This document shows positions 1-11,690 of a stretch of 64,000 nucleotides of DNA, piece by piece (the first letter of the stretch is position 1; each line of letters begins with the position of its first letter). The notes beneath the pieces are model-generated. The model ran no database searches. It was not told the origin of the DNA and saw only the letters and a program-made list of their open reading frames with translations. The position numbers and the translations under genes are program-made. The DNA is from Gerris lacustris (taxonomy: Eukaryota; Arthropoda; Insecta; Hemiptera; Gerridae), in assembly GCA_951217055.1 (NCBI GenBank), contig OX578284.1, forward strand, positions 21,616,187 through 21,680,186, given 5' to 3'.

Positions 1-600
1 ACCCTCGATATTAAAAGATATTTCTTTTATTCTCTGCCCTCTCCCTTCTTTGCCAAAGAAGAGTTTTTGTATAAAGAAGGTAAAAAGATTATTAAAGAAG
101 TTTCAAAAGCAATTATTGATCAAGGTTTTATAATAATTTTTCACTATAAACATTTATTATTTCCTTTATAAAAATAAAAAGGGATATATTTTTTTTAAAT
201 TGAAATAGAAGGTATTAATAATTAAGGCATCCCTTAAAAAGGAGTTGAATAAATTATTTATAATAAATATACAGTTATCGCAGTACTAATATAAAATAAA
301 ATTCATCAGTATAATAATATACAGAACATTATAATACAAATTCATTAAATGATTTAACATATATAAATTTAAAACTATGATTTAAATAAGATGTCATCTA
401 AATCAGAGTTATATAAGAATATCTATAACCTTAATACACCTATTTGAATTTCATTTGTACCTACCTACCTCATATAAAGAAATTCTATAGCAAATAAAGT
501 GGTTTATTTAAGGAATTGTACAAATAACATTAGTTGTTACTGCACAAATTAAGTAAAGTTACAACAAAATCTTTAACGAGAATAAAACTTAATATTAACT
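1..600. other. AT-rich stretch without a recognised gene
   Basis: Mostly A/T sequence with no recognisable gene. The + strand frame starting at base 1 stays open to a stop at 169-171 (56 codons, no start inside the window). It has a Lys/Phe/Ile-rich composition and no motif I know. It could be the tail of an exon or repeat ORF that begins upstream, but chance is equally likely. Confidence 0.4.
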
Positions 601-617
601 TAACTAAATATAGTATA

Positions 618-1060
618 AGTAAAAATAGACTGCCAATTAGTGTGGCACATAGCTTCCTCGCATCCTATCATGTACTTTATTGTTATATTAACATTAAAAT
701 TATTGTTATATTACTTTATTGTTATATTGTTTATTGTGTAAAAACTATTAATAGTTTTAGCGATCTTTAACACTTCATAGCGGTGTCGTTGTTGGTTTTA
801 CTAAAAAATTGTATTTGAAAGAAATGTTTGTCTCATTGAATAGATGAAGTTAGATTTTTGTCCCGACCTAAAATTCCAATTTAAAATTTGAGGTTCACGT
901 TTACGCAAACGTAGCTCGTGAATGCTTGGACGGATAACGTTGCCCAACGAACTCGTCCTGGGCATTGGTAAAATGAACATGTCTACCAAATGTCATCAAA
1001 ATCGGTCGACATGTACTCAAGTTATCGTCGCACGTTTCATAATTCGCGGACACACAGACC

Positions 1061-1096
<36 letters not shown>

Positions 1097-1222
1097 CGAG
1101 ACCCAAAATGTTCCCTGATGTCTAAAACGGATTTCTGTCTTGGAATTTTTAAAATCGGTGGCATAAAAGTTTTTCGTTCTCAGTTTTTGCTTCCGTTACC
1201 TTCGGTAAGCTCGGAAGCAAAA
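618..1222 (+). repeat. Dispersed repeat family A, copy 1
   Basis: About 600 bp that recurs with high similarity at 38488-39083 and in part at 25258-25545 (reverse strand) and 59130-59280. Order: AT-rich left part, a central module with CCAAATGTCATCAAAATCGG, a (GACA)n microsatellite, a conserved right block, and a terminal hairpin with GCTTCCG/CGGAAGC arms (about 1190-1220). Short peptide frames inside it are shadows of the microsatellite (Leu-Ser-Val-Cys runs). The layout of microsatellite plus 3' stem-loop resembles non-autonomous Helentron-type elements (HINE/DINE-1), but this assignment is inference. Confidence 0.75.
1060..1097. repeat. (GACA)n microsatellite inside family A
   Basis: Uninterrupted GACA/CAGA tetranucleotide run. 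The same run occurs at the same internal place in the copy at 38488-39083, so it belongs to the element. Confidence 0.9.
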
Positions 1223-1275
1223 GTTAAACCAAAGTAAAAAGGATACAAAATGTCTTTCCACAAAAATTAAAATAC

Positions 1276-2013
1276 GTCTCACGTCGATCTCCGTCATGGA
1301 GTAGACTCACCTCTCACTAAATCATTTTGTAAATGTAACTCTTTTTCTTCCGTAATCGGCACTTATAATAGCCTTTTAAAAGCTAAAAGCTGCTTTGTTA
1401 TAAATGTAATTTCAATTTACGTGAAGAGACAGTTTGTGTTATTCCGTTAAGATGGCCTCCAGTCCTCCATTGACGCTGCCTTAAGTTATTAGTCTAAAAT
1501 CTTGCTAAGTATATCTAGGACTTCTTCTATCCTCAACTTTTCTAAATCTCTCTAACCTACTACTCTTCTTTATTATTCTCAAAAATCACATCTCTATTGC
1601 TTGAATTTTATTCTCTTTATTTTTTTTGGAGGCCCTAAATTAACTTTTATAAATTACTAAAAATCAATTAATAAATTCTACAACTAAAGGTAATAACACA
1701 ATCTGTCTCTCCACGTAAGTTGAAATTACTTTAAAACAAAGCAGCTTTCAGCCTTCAAAAGGCCATCATCAGTCCCTGTTTTAGTTTTAGTTAAAAGGTT
1801 TCACTGAGAGGTGAATCAACTTCATGTCAAAGATCGACGTGAGACTCATTATTAATTATAAATTATTCTGTCTCATAACGATCTCCGACATGAAGTAGAC
1901 TCACCTCTCACTAAATCTTTTTCTTCTGTAGTAGGCACTGATGATGGCCTTTTGAAGGGTGAAAGCTGCTTTAATATTAAAGTAATTTCAATTTTCGTAG
2001 AGAAAGATGGTGT
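1276..2013. repeat. Foldback element with three alternating arms
   Basis: Left arm 1276-1442 is the inverted complement of 1692-1845. A third copy at about 1866-2013 is in the same orientation as the left arm. The outer ends read GTCTCACGTCGAT (1276) and ATCGACGTGAGAC (1833). Each arm carries a CTGATGATGGCC-type motif (exact in arms two and three) before a short hairpin. There is no coding potential. This is best read as a foldback or MITE with a partial duplication. Confidence 0.7.
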
Positions 2014-2016
2014 TCA

Positions 2017-3475
2017 GTAGCGCACCCAGGATTTTTTTTTGGGAGGGGCACAGATTAAAAAAAAGAGGGGGGGGGGAGAGGATGTAATTTGGGCTTAGCA
2101 TAATCACAGATAATTAAGAAGTCTGGTTTTCTTTGTTCTTAAATTACTTCATATCAAGGCGGATCCATCCAATTTTTAAGGGGGCTGGGCTCTCTTTTAG
2201 GGGGGTCCGGGGGTCCTCCCCCGGGAAATTTTTTATAGTTTACGTTACTTGAAACGTCTTTTTAGCCTATTCTAAGAGCATCTAAAATGTTATTTTATAC
2301 AAATAAATTTAAGATTTTTATGAACGGGAAATGAAGACCGGGATATTTTATTTAAAAAAAAATTATATGCGAATAATATTTTATTATTAAAAGTTGTACA
2401 TTATATAATAGATTAATGTTTTATTTCAGTAGCCAGAAAAATAAATTGGTACATTTTAAAAATATTTTAGTTACGTGAATTAACAAAAAAAAAGAAAAAA
2501 GTACGCCAAATGTTTTAAGTTCAACAGAAATTAGCTGATAGTATTAGGTTAAAAATAAAAATAGTAGGGTATCTAACAGACCAGTCAATAAATACAAATA
2601 AACAGGTCAAGTGTGTGCTAGTCAGCACACAGCGAGGGTCCGTAGGCCACACTGTATAGTGTTTAACTGTAAAGTGTATAAACAGTGTTTTTTTTAAATG
2701 CTAAAAAGCTTACTTTGAACCATTCTAAGGGTCTTATATTCTCAAAACACACTCTGATAAAGTATTTTTTTGCCACTGAACCGGACTACGACCATATAAA
2801 TACATCGAAAAGACCATAATTATAAAAAAACGTATTTTGTCAATAAAAAATAAAATAATTTTTTTTTCGAAATTTCCAAAAAGTGGTATCTTTACTTTTG
2901 GTCGAAGAATGTTCAGGAATTTTTTCAGATTTTTTGCACTTCACATAAGCGAGATAGAGGGGGGGGGGCACGTTTCAAACCCACTTCAAACTCGCCTACG
3001 CTCGCCCTATCAAAGTTATATCCAAAGAATTATATATTTTTGTAATCAGCTCGACGTACCCTTTCATATGATACCCCTCACGGTGTCGAAAAAAAAAAAA
3101 TTAACCCTTAAGTTTTTTACCCTAATTGTTTTGAAAAATTTTATTTTTAATGGCGCTATATTTTTAAAATATGTGGGTAGGTACAAGACATATACATGCC
3201 AAATTTGAAAGAGATCGGACGAAAGGTGTAGCCGTGAGAGCACGCGAGAGGATGGACGGACAGACACACGCAGGAAAATATAAGGGTCCTTGGTTTTGCC
3301 TACGGACCCTAAAAATAGTCTCCTTGCCTTATAACGGGTATCTGCATCTGCAATTTTTAAAATCTTATTCTATAATTGTACCTGTTTCTAAATTAATTAA
3401 TGCGGAATGGCATACTTAAATTTAAGGTCTTTGGGAGGGGGGCACGTGCCCCCCCCCCCCCCCCCCCCCTGGCCT
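2017..3475. repeat. Composite repeat with G-rich left end and C-rich right end
   Basis: It begins with AGCGCACCCAGGATTTTTTT followed by G-rich runs (2050-2080), and ends with GGGAGGGGGGCACGTGCC and a 21-base C run (3449-3469). A second G-rich block with CTCCCCCGGGAAA lies at 2160-2230. Such ends resemble hAT-like non-autonomous DNA elements. Family C (2607-3316) appears nested inside. No transposase is visible. Confidence 0.4.
2607..3316 (+). repeat. Dispersed repeat family C, copy 1
   Basis: About 700 bp, with a second copy at 49161-49850. The left end has a hairpin (GTGTGCT/AGCACAC) followed by AGGGTCCGTAGGC (2635-2647). The right end carries the exact inverted complement GCCTACGGACCCT (3298-3310), which also pairs with AGGGTCC at 3283 to make a terminal hairpin. 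Before it lies a module with TGCCAAATTTGAAAGAGATC and GGACAGACACACGC. It looks like a non-autonomous transposon with short subterminal inverted repeats and a 3' stem-loop. Confidence 0.7.
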
Positions 3476-4440
3476 CTAATGTAACGTCTAGTCTCCTGGA
3501 CTATAATGTCCAGGCGACTCCTGGACTATAATGTATACTATTAACAACAATAGCAGACCTAGTAAATAAACATATTAATTTAAAAAAACTTGCCCTTTAG
3601 TTACTGCTAAGTTTATAAAAAGTCACTACCGTAATTAGGATTAATATTGCTTTTAAATAATGTTAATGTTTCAAAAGCATATTAGATTAACGAAATTCAA
3701 AAAATTTGGAAAAATATCATGGGAATAAATAAACAAAAATGTTTATATTTTTAAAAAAGTTACAAAAATTATGGATAAGTTTGACTAAGGAAAAAGATCC
3801 CTAAATCGGGGAAAACAGGTGAAAGGGTTAAAAAGTTTGGGTTTAGAGCCCAATATCCTGAGAGTCTAGAGCAGGTCATGAAACTAAGTTGCCTCAACTC
3901 CCTCAGGAAACTGATAAGTTTCCCAAGCAACCCGAGTAAAGGGCCAAGTTGTTTCGGCGCCCACAAACTTCACACGAGGCTAAAAATGCTACCCGATCCG
4001 ACCCTAGACAACAAGACAGCTCGTATCCGGGGGCACTCAACTATATTTTCTTTCTTTCTAAGAAAAAAGAAATCCTTCTTGAAATAGATTTACAACTTTT
4101 TTTAACTTCCCCATCGAGTTAAGAGAATTAAAAAAAAAATCAAAATCCATTAGAAAAATTAATCATAAAAAAAGTAAAACTACATGGAAACAAAACCAGT
4201 TAAACAATTTTATAGAAATTAAACTCAATCGACCAATAGATACCGCTTCTAAAAAACAGCCTCATCTCAAACTCTTTTTAAATTTTAGAAAAAATCGGTC
4301 CGAGTAAACTCAACTCACAATGACAAACTTTCTCATATAATATGAGTTCATAACTACTTAGCCCATTGTTTTCCATTTATTAGTTTTCGTAGATTCGTAG
4401 TTAAATTTAATTACTATTGAATAATGTATAAGAAAAATAA
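3476..4440. other. Stretch without a recognised gene
   Basis: AT-rich sequence with a somewhat less AT-rich patch at 3770-4060. Short frames there on both strands show no recognisable motif. Nothing else can be supported. Confidence 0.5.
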
Positions 4441-4500
4441 CTTCTCTTTGGTGGGAAATCGAACCCGGCCTCTCTCCGTCCGTAAAGCTATTTTCTCAGG
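4441..4500 (-). repeat. tRNA-like (SINE head) fragment
   Basis: On the - strand the sequence contains GGGTTCGATTTCCC, close to a polymerase III B box, preceded by a GC-rich stretch. There is no full cloverleaf, so this is most likely a SINE head or tRNA relic. Confidence 0.3.
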
Positions 4501-4830
4501 AACTAGATTTTTCCCGGGAAAACGGCTTATACCGTTAAATATTTATTTAAATGGAGTACCTTTTAGAATTTTTTACTAATGGTTCAAACCGTTTTTGAGA
4601 ATTTTTTTTTTTCAGAGTTTTTGGGGGTAGCGCTCCCAAATTTGGAGCTAAAATTCATTTCTAGATTTCGCCTCGGAGTATGATTTTTCTGATTATGTAT
4701 GCCAAATTTCAAAATCGGCGCAGAAGGTAGTTTAGGCTCCAGGATAGACAGACATTGTTTAAAAATCACTTTTTTGGACTCAGGGAATTCAAAACGTGTA
4801 AATTCATCAAAATCTAAAAATTGAATTTCC
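4498..4830 (+). repeat. Dispersed repeat family E, copy 1
   Basis: It starts at GGAACTAGATTTTTCC and runs through blocks shared with 22805-23170 and 27363-27650, including GGAGTATGATTTTTCTGA, TATGCCAAATTTC, AGTTTAGGCTCC, ATAGACAGACA, and a shared AAAACGTGTAAATTCATC end. Non-coding. The three copies are diverged, so this is an old family. Confidence 0.65.
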
Positions 4831-4849
4831 ACGCCATCACAAAACTTTC

Positions 4850-6340
4850 TCTAAAATTCCATTATTAAAGATTTCTAATACATCTTGACACCGAGAAATT
4901 TCCGGACATTTTTTTATAAATAAAATATGTTTATTTAAGTGCCCTCTAATCTTTCTGAAAATTAGGAGTAGTTTGTGACACCCTTTAAACGTTAATTATT
5001 TATACTTACATTATTCACGTATATTATTTATCTGATATAAGGTTTACATTTATTATAATTCAAAAGTAATTATTCTACATAAAACTTGAAGCGAGAAAGT
5101 CTTCAAATTATTATTATTTGAAGAATATTCGGACTAGTTTTTATCATTTTTTACATTTTATTCGGTAGTTCATTTATCAATAAAATAAACCTTTAAAATA
5201 TAATATTTACCTTAAATAAAATATAAAGGTCGACATCGTAAAGGATATAAATCGGTATGGATAAAAAAAAAGTATAAATATGTTGATAATAATAAGGGGA
5301 AAGAAAAAAAAATGTAAAGCAAATTCTGTAAAATGGAATAAAAAATAAAGTCACATTGTAGCCTTTTTTTAGATGTCATTTATAATTATCTTTTGAACGT
5401 TTTTTTCCCAAAAAATAATTATCAACCTTAACAATTTTTTTTTGTCAGATAAAAGATTTTTTAAGGTACTCTTTGATGTAGTTTTTTCGATAACGTAAAT
5501 AGCTTTATTGATCATCCTTGTATGAATAAATTATTACTCATCGCTACGTACAAAAAAGAAAATATAAATATTTTAATAGAAATCGTTGAGCCATAAAAGA
5601 ATAAAAAAAATGTTTAAGGGAAAAAAATATTGGATAGAATGGAAATCAGAAAAAAACGTATATGTAATTTAGTAAAACTTTGAATGGGGGTTTCAAAGGA
5701 AGATATTTAGTGTCAAAACAATAAAAGAATCAAATCAAAAAGAATAAAAATATTTCAAAATATTCGTACTTGTAAATTCACTGTGTGCTAAATGAATTCC
5801 TAATATGATAGATTTTGTGTTTCAGAGAATCAATCAAATTTATAAAAAAATAAACAAATGAACCTAACTTTGATTAGGAATGCAATTAAAAGTATGTGAT
5901 ACGTGGGAAACTAAGTTGGGATTTTCAAACAAAGATTTCATGGAACCTTTTTAATATAAATAAAACTCATAGATATATAGATCCATTTATTACCAAACTA
6001 TCTGCTCAGCCCGTGGAAACGGGCTTAATCTTATATTTATAAAAAAAAAAAAAAAACTAAGTAAATTAATGGAGACAAGTTTTGATACCTATTTAAAGAC
6101 CAACCTATCCAAACGAACATTTATTTTTATTGGAATAAATGTGGTTTCCTTAACTTAGCAATAACAAATCATTTCGAGATGAGTCGACGTCGCGTCGTCG
6201 GAACCACTACTTTATTATATAAACGACCATGCATACAAATAAACATGAATTAAATTAAAACATTACATTAAATTACTTACTGGCAATTGGGCCTAAGCCT
6301 TGGACAAATAAGCAATGTTAATCAAATGTTTAGAGTCAAA
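4850..6340. other. AT-rich intergenic stretch
   Basis: Long A/T-rich stretch with homopolymer runs and no open frame above about 60 codons. A small hairpin (GCCCGTGGAAACGGGC) is visible near 6007. No gene, RNA gene or complete mobile element is recognised. Confidence 0.5.
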
Positions 6341-6419
6341 TTGATCAGGTATATTTTGTCGAAATAGCAAAAATTTTAATATTGACGAGTTTCGACTATT
6401 TTAGTTTTTCATTTTTCAT

Positions 6420-7230
6420 CACCCGTGAAGACTTTCGGAGCTATCCCGACTCCTCCCCGAGAATCGCCCGATTGATCCCCACTGATAATCTCTTGAAAAT
6501 CACACAGCCCGATTCCTTCCTGAGTGGATAAAGGTCACAGCCCGATTCCTCCCCAATACCTGGATTAACAAAAGTCCAATAAATAAATTTTATGTATTTG
6601 ATTATATTTTGATAATTTTTTCATTATGCTTGTACTGATTATAATCGATTTTAGTTTAGTTTAGTTTAGTTTTCACATTAATTATGGATACACTCATACA
6701 CATATTCAGCGAGCGTGGCCACGTGTTGTTAGTTTTAAAGGTATATACATTTTCTCTTCAAAAGACTTTAAGTAGTGGTGATAAGCGTTGGAGGTGTGTT
6801 AAACATAAGTACAAAAGTTTCATAAAAACTGATGAAAGTGGTAAAGTGATAGTAGAGAAACTAGAGCAACACAATCATCCTCCTGAATCAGATGAGAAAA
6901 TTATACGTCAGCAAATTTGTCGAAGTACTAAAAGACAGCTCTATTAACCTGAATTCAAGTTAAAAAGGCCCTGTAATAATATGTTTGTAAGTTATGTATT
7001 TTTTTTATACCTGAAAATAATTTGGGGATCAATCGGGATGTTTAAAATTCAGCTGTCATTTAAAACGGGGAGGAATCGGGCTTCCAAAATGGGTCATTTT
7101 TACCTGCAGGAGGAATCGGGTATCCCCCAGACTTTCTATATCCAGAAGGACCCCGTTAATCCCAACGAATTCAGGCACAGGATCGTCCGGATTAGTGGGA
7201 TTTTCAGACTAGCGAGGTTTAAAAAAATAA
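6420..7230. repeat. Repeat region with inverted AATCGGG-rich blocks around the FLYWCH fragment
   Basis: Blocks of CCCGATTCCTCCCC type at 6450-6570 reappear in inverted form (GGGGAGGAATCGGGC) at 7060-7120. The two sides flank the FLYWCH fragment like the arms of one element. GATCGTCCGGATTAGTGGG at 7180 is echoed at 7559. The pattern suggests one or two degraded DNA transposons. Exact ends are not resolved. Confidence 0.4.
6684..6947 (+). pseudogene. FLYWCH zinc-finger fragment, decayed
   Basis: 87-codon frame matching the FLYWCH fold, a DNA- or protein-binding zinc finger common beside MULE-type transposases and in chromatin proteins. Visible marks are F8-S-E-R-G12, W36-R-C38, and the H63-N-H65 pair followed by PP. 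The second zinc-binding Cys is missing: the expected C-K-A stretch reads Y43-K-S. No transposase or other domain follows and the frame stops at 6945. It sits among sequences with AATCGGG motifs and just upstream of a pogo-like terminus, so a transposon-derived relic is likelier than a host gene. FLYWCH identity is fairly sure; loss of function is inferred. Confidence 0.55.
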
Positions 7231-7554
7231 TGTAAAACAATTTATAAAAAAATGTTCATATATATAGGTACTGTATTTGTATTAACATCATATATGGAAA
7301 AATTAAATTTACAGCATGAATGGCGTGTATAATTATAATTACATATTCGTATGTGAATGAACATACATATTATGTATATTCCTATCAGTTCCCAACAATT
7401 AACTGTAGAAAAGACAACATCTTTTAAATTTACACTTTTCAGTGCATTTTGCAAATTTTTATTGTGTACAGGGTCAGTGAGAATGATCGTAAGAAGTGAC
7501 GGTCACAAGTGATTTGCGATATAAAGTTTATTGTTAATAGCTTGCATTCTTCCT

Positions 7555-7620
7555 AGGAGATCGTCCGGATTCCTGAGGGTTCTGGATTATCGCGTGTCCG
7601 GATTATCGGGGGGCCTACTG
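7555..7620 (-). mobile_element. Pogo/Tigger-like transposon terminus
   Basis: The right end reads GGATTATCGGGGGGCCTACTG and is followed by TA. Its complement starts CAGTAGGCCCCCCGATAATC, the style of pogo/Tigger inverted termini with TA target duplication. The matching left terminus was not found, so it is either truncated or too diverged. Confidence 0.4.
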
Positions 7621-7624
7621 TAAT

Positions 7625-8730
7625 TCACAACATGCTAAGACTATCTAATAAAGTTTAGACTATTCTGTTTAAAGCTAAATAATAAAAAGTGCATCCAAGG
7701 TATCTGCAAAAACAGTGATTGATTATGATTATACTGAAGAACTATCAAACCATATTGCCGGGAGTATTCCGGATTATTTACCTCTTACTATTAGGGTAAT
7801 CGACCCTAATCTTGACAAGAGATGTTGACTTCTTTCTAATTCTACGTGTATTCTTCACGCCATATACCATTTAAGGTTTACAGACCCCTTTAAAACAACC
7901 AGCTGCATGTCATAATGTCGTTTTAGGTATTATCTATATAAAGACTGAGGGAGAAAGGTTTTCTATTAACCCTAATGTTGTTATAGAAAGACCAACCTAT
8001 TGAGGTTATATCCATTTTAATAGATTTAGTCAACGGATGCATGTTTGGTATTCAGAATGACATTGTTCGCCGTATTCATCAGGACCTTGTTTAACCATAC
8101 TAAACTTTGCCTGCATGCAGCCACTCCTTAAAGTGCTTTTCAGGAATGGATTATAAAACTAAGTAGCAACATAACCTCTAATTTTAAGCAATAATAGGTT
8201 TTTAATTATCAGATTAACCTAATTAGGTACTCTATTTCATTGCAACACTGAGAATCTTAATATGATTCTTGATTTTTCTCATGTATGACTATGTAATGTA
8301 CATCAAGAAGTATGTGATTTTAGTTTTTACCCTCTCTGAGCCCAAAAAATGTCAAGCATTTGTTTGTGGTTTGACAATGAGGTAATTGTTTTGGGTAAAG
8401 CAAACATGGATAATCGTGGAAAAAAACATTTTCCCGTAACCGGTTTAGTTAAAATTGTCGGAATCGAAAAATTTTAATTAAACGTTTAATAATAATTACT
8501 TAACCGCGTAAGCCCGAAAAGTGTTTCTCTTTTACCTTACTTGATCCTCTTATATCCTTGTTTAAAGACTGTAAATTTGTAGTCTATTAATAAGTTTTTC
8601 GATACTTTTATCCAAAGTTATCTGACCTAAATAAAAAGTCTAATAATGGATAAAATAGTTAAATGGGTTGTTAAAAGGGCTCTATCGTCCATTATTAGTT
8701 CTTTCTTAATCGTCTTTATTGTAATTTTGG
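7625..8730. other. AT-rich intergenic stretch
   Basis: No open frame, RNA gene or bounded repeat could be supported here. Confidence 0.5.
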
Positions 8731-8731
8731 T

Positions 8732-8868
8732 ACTTCTTTAGATTGTTACTCCCCTTCGTTTTTTTTAGAATATAAATGACTTTGACTAAATAATTATAAA
8801 GACAAAGGGACAGGGACAAAGGACATGGAATATCACACTTCTGTTTTTATAAGGGGAGTAACAATTTT
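8732..8868. mobile_element. MITE family F, copy 1
   Basis: About 137 bp with inverted termini: TACTTCTTTAGATTGTTACT and then CCCC at the left, AAGGGGAGTAACAAT at the right. Related copies lie at 40109-40625 and 54005-54148. There is no coding content, so it must be moved by a transposase encoded elsewhere. Confidence 0.7.
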
Positions 8869-8869
8869 C

Positions 8870-10445
8870 TCACGCTGTAACTAATGTCAGGTGTTGCGGA
8901 AGAATGTGAATAAATGAACTGTTTGACTTAGTTAAAAATAAAAGTTATGCTTTTAGTATTTTACGTTATTTGTTGGGAAAACAAAATTTTAATTCATAAC
9001 TGAATAAATACTGTATGGAACAGGATAGAACTGGGATAATAGTGAAAGGAGACGTTTTAATATACCTTTTCAACAATGGCATATCAAGATAGTTTATGTA
9101 ATAATTTGTTAATAGAACGGTAGTAGTGTTTTATTTTTACTGGTAATGGCACTGTTTTTAATTCTTGCTTAAGAATATCTAGTTATATCCTTCATAAGTC
9201 GTTAGGAATTAATAGGAATTTCCATCCTAAATCTTGTAATAAAGATTAATAGGGTAGTACATTAAAAGCTAAAGATATGTCTCTCTAGGCCTTAATAAAC
9301 ATCTAACAAAAACATGGATAAAACAACACTCAAGGAAAATGTAAACTCGTGTATTTAGCTAAAATTACGACCCTTTTCAAAATACCACAAGCCCCCCTCC
9401 CCCCCCCCCCCCCAACAGCATTTATAGGGATACAGACTAGAGCTTTAACGAGAAATAATTCAACACTGGGATAAATCTTATCATTCCATTCGGTTTGTTT
9501 CTTCTTTTACCCACAAAAGGGATGAAAATAAATAGCTTGAATAATTTGAATTTAAATAGTTTTATGTAGATTTTCAGACTGCGGCTCATCTTGCGCTTGT
9601 TTTATCGATTTACCGGGAGTGAGGGAAAGGGACTCACCTCCCCCCCGAATCTCTCTGTCTCTATTCCCAGTGTTATTTTCTAATATAAATATTTTGGAAC
9701 TCACCGCTATTCTGCAACTGGGGATTGCACTGTAACTTCCCATTATAATTACTTTTCGGCTTTATGAATCCCTTCTCATTTCTTCCACCCTAGTCCCTTT
9801 TCCTTCAAAAAGAGACTTGTATAAGGCATTGTTATCAGAATTAGTAGGTACATGCGATATGCGATACGGAGATATCGCGTGACTTATCCTCCCTCTCCTA
9901 AAAGGAATCCGAAAGAAAAAATGAAAATCCGCAATGTTAATTAAATTTGTAAATGTAAAAATAACAAAGTATATGTAGCAATATGTTTAGTAACTTTTTG
10001 AGATAATAAAGAAGGTTTTTTTTATAAAACAACAAAAAACTGATTATTAGAATTTACGTGAAACAAAAGAATAAAAAACTAGGGGTTAATCATGAAAGGT
10101 CATAACTCAGAGATTTTACCCACGCACGGTAGATATTGCACCAAATTTGACTTAGGTGACCTATGTAGCTAATTTCCAAGTAAAAGGATTAAGTAAAAGA
10201 ACAAAGGAAAATTCAAAAAACACATTTTATAATTAAAAATGTTTTTATTTATTATTATTTTTGCTAGAACTTTATAATTATTATTTTTACGAAAGAAACT
10301 AAAATAAATTCATAGAAACACTTTTCAATTTGTCTAAAAGTATGGATACGGTTTCTCATAAACACTAGACTCCCCTAATTAGTCCAGTTAATTAAGCTAA
10401 TTTAGGTTGCACGTCATATCTATACAATCGGAATTAATTATATAT
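8870..10445. other. Intergenic stretch with a poly-C tract
   Basis: AT-rich with one C-rich tract (9392-9413, one T near its start). A less AT-rich patch at 9550-9910 has no convincing coding frame. Nothing else is recognised. Confidence 0.5.
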
Positions 10446-10446
10446 A

Positions 10447-11262
10447 TTTTTTTTTTTAAATTTCGTTTATTAACATATTATACAATACAAGCAATACAGT
10501 TGAATAATGATTGGAGAGTATTTGTAACATGAAATAATGAGATGTTAGATTCTGTCCAGTGACAGCACTTACTGGTGTGTAAAATCAAATAAGCTGATGA
10601 CATTGATAAATAAATAATAATTAATTAATGATATAAATATAGATATGTGTCAAATTTTGCTATACTATTAGCAAGTCTCTTGGCCATTGCCGCTTAAGGC
10701 TTAAGGCGTCGTGGAGGATTGCCAGGGATGAGGTGGGAAGATAGATTTTGGACTAAAGGGTTGGGATGAGTGGAGAAGGAACTATGGAAGGTTTTGTATC
10801 GGGGAACTGCGAAATCGCGAACAAAAGGAATTTGGAAATCAGTGTGGAGGATATGGTTAGTCACGTAAAAGGAAGCGTCAGCAATATTTCTAAGGATCTT
10901 AGACTGAAGGGATTGTATGCGGCAGGCATTGGAACGCTTGGTGCAGCCCCAGAGTTCTATTCCATATGCCCACTAGGGTTTTATTATGGTGTTATAAATG
11001 AGTAATTGGTTGTTTAGTGTGATTTTGGAGTATGTGTTGAGTAAGCGTTTAAGAAGGTTATAGCGTCTGTTTGTATCTTGCCTTTTCATTTTTGTGTGAT
11101 GTGACCATGTTAATCGTCTGTCAACATGTAACTCAAGATAGCGGACTGAGCTGGAATGAGGGATTAAAACCTGGTTGAGAAATACTGGTTCGCAATTACC
11201 ACGATTTAATGAAAAAGTAACATGAACTTTTGTTCTCATTTATTTTAATTCTCCATTATCTC
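10447..11262 (-). mobile_element. 5'-truncated jockey-type LINE
   Basis: The - strand carries the C-terminal part of a jockey reverse-transcriptase ORF (10694-11239), then a 3' UTR with TAATAAACG and an oligo-A tail, seen as a T run at 10447-10457 on the + strand. The 5' end falls at about 11255-11262, as expected of a 5'-truncated LINE copy. A clear target duplication could not be made out. Confidence 0.75.
10694..11239 (-). pseudogene. Jockey reverse transcriptase, C-terminal fragment with frameshift
   Basis: The first frame (11239 down to about 10973) reads through the YLELHVDRRLTW, KRLLNTYSKI and LLIYNTIIKP segments, typical of the region after the polymerase palm in jockey-clade LINEs. 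At about 10970 the homology moves into another frame (YGIELWGCTK, then SKILRNIADASFYVTNH and the IPFVRDFAVPRY segment). It ends at a stop at 10694. The catalytic FADD segment is not present. The frameshift and truncation make it inactive. Confidence 0.75.
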
Positions 11263-11610
11263 AACCAGGGAAATTTAATAAGTAAAAAAAAATAAAATTA
11301 AAATGCTGAATTAAATATTCACAATTTGTTATCAAATTTAAAATCATGTATTGAACTATTTTTTATGAAGGATAATTAATTAGTTGATAGAGCGATTAGT
11401 ATATATTGTTATGATGTAGAGTTACAGCTATTAACTCTATGTGCTACAGCTAGTAGCTCTAACTAGATGTGCAATGCAGGTGTTTGCTTGCAATATTGAG
11501 CTGAGCGTGCATTTTAATCTTACATTTTATTCATGCGTTAAAATTCATAATACATTAATTTGTTTAAATCATATTATAATTATTATTAACAATGGGAGAT
11601 AGACAGAGAA
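11263..11610. other. AT-rich stretch without a gene
   Basis: Low-complexity A/T sequence. A short palindromic patch near 11420-11465 repeats AGCTATTAACTCTA-like and AGCTAGTAGCTCTA-like words. No gene was recognised. Confidence 0.4.
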
Positions 11611-11611
11611 A

Positions 11612-11690
11612 AATAGACTCCAGCGCCGGGACTCGAACCACGGGCCTCTATATTTCCAGTATAGCGCTCTTACCAACTGTGCTACACTTT
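11612..11690 (-). repeat. tRNA-derived sequence (pseudo-tRNA or SINE head)
   Basis: Read on the - strand it has a D-arm-like TAGCACAGTTGGTAAGAGC (A box), a perfect anticodon-like arm (CTATA/TATAG with a CTGGAAA loop, nominal anticodon GGA), and GGTTCGAGTCC (B box). The T stem has two mismatches and no acceptor stem can be formed, and a Ser tRNA would need a long variable arm. It is therefore read as a tRNA-derived SINE or dead tRNA, not a working tRNA gene. Confidence 0.55.

Noticed and set aside
1..171. 56-codon frame open at the window edge
   Set aside because: No motif is recognised and it is short in AT-rich sequence; it is mentioned in the first feature but not called as a gene.
901..1164. 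Cys-Leu-Ser-Val repeat peptide on the - strand
   Set aside because: It is the translation of the (GACA)n microsatellite and its flanks in family A; the second copy at 38750 behaves alike.
11612..11690. Functional tRNA-Ser(GGA) gene
   Set aside because: The acceptor stem cannot form, the T stem has two mismatches, and the long variable arm of Ser tRNAs is missing.
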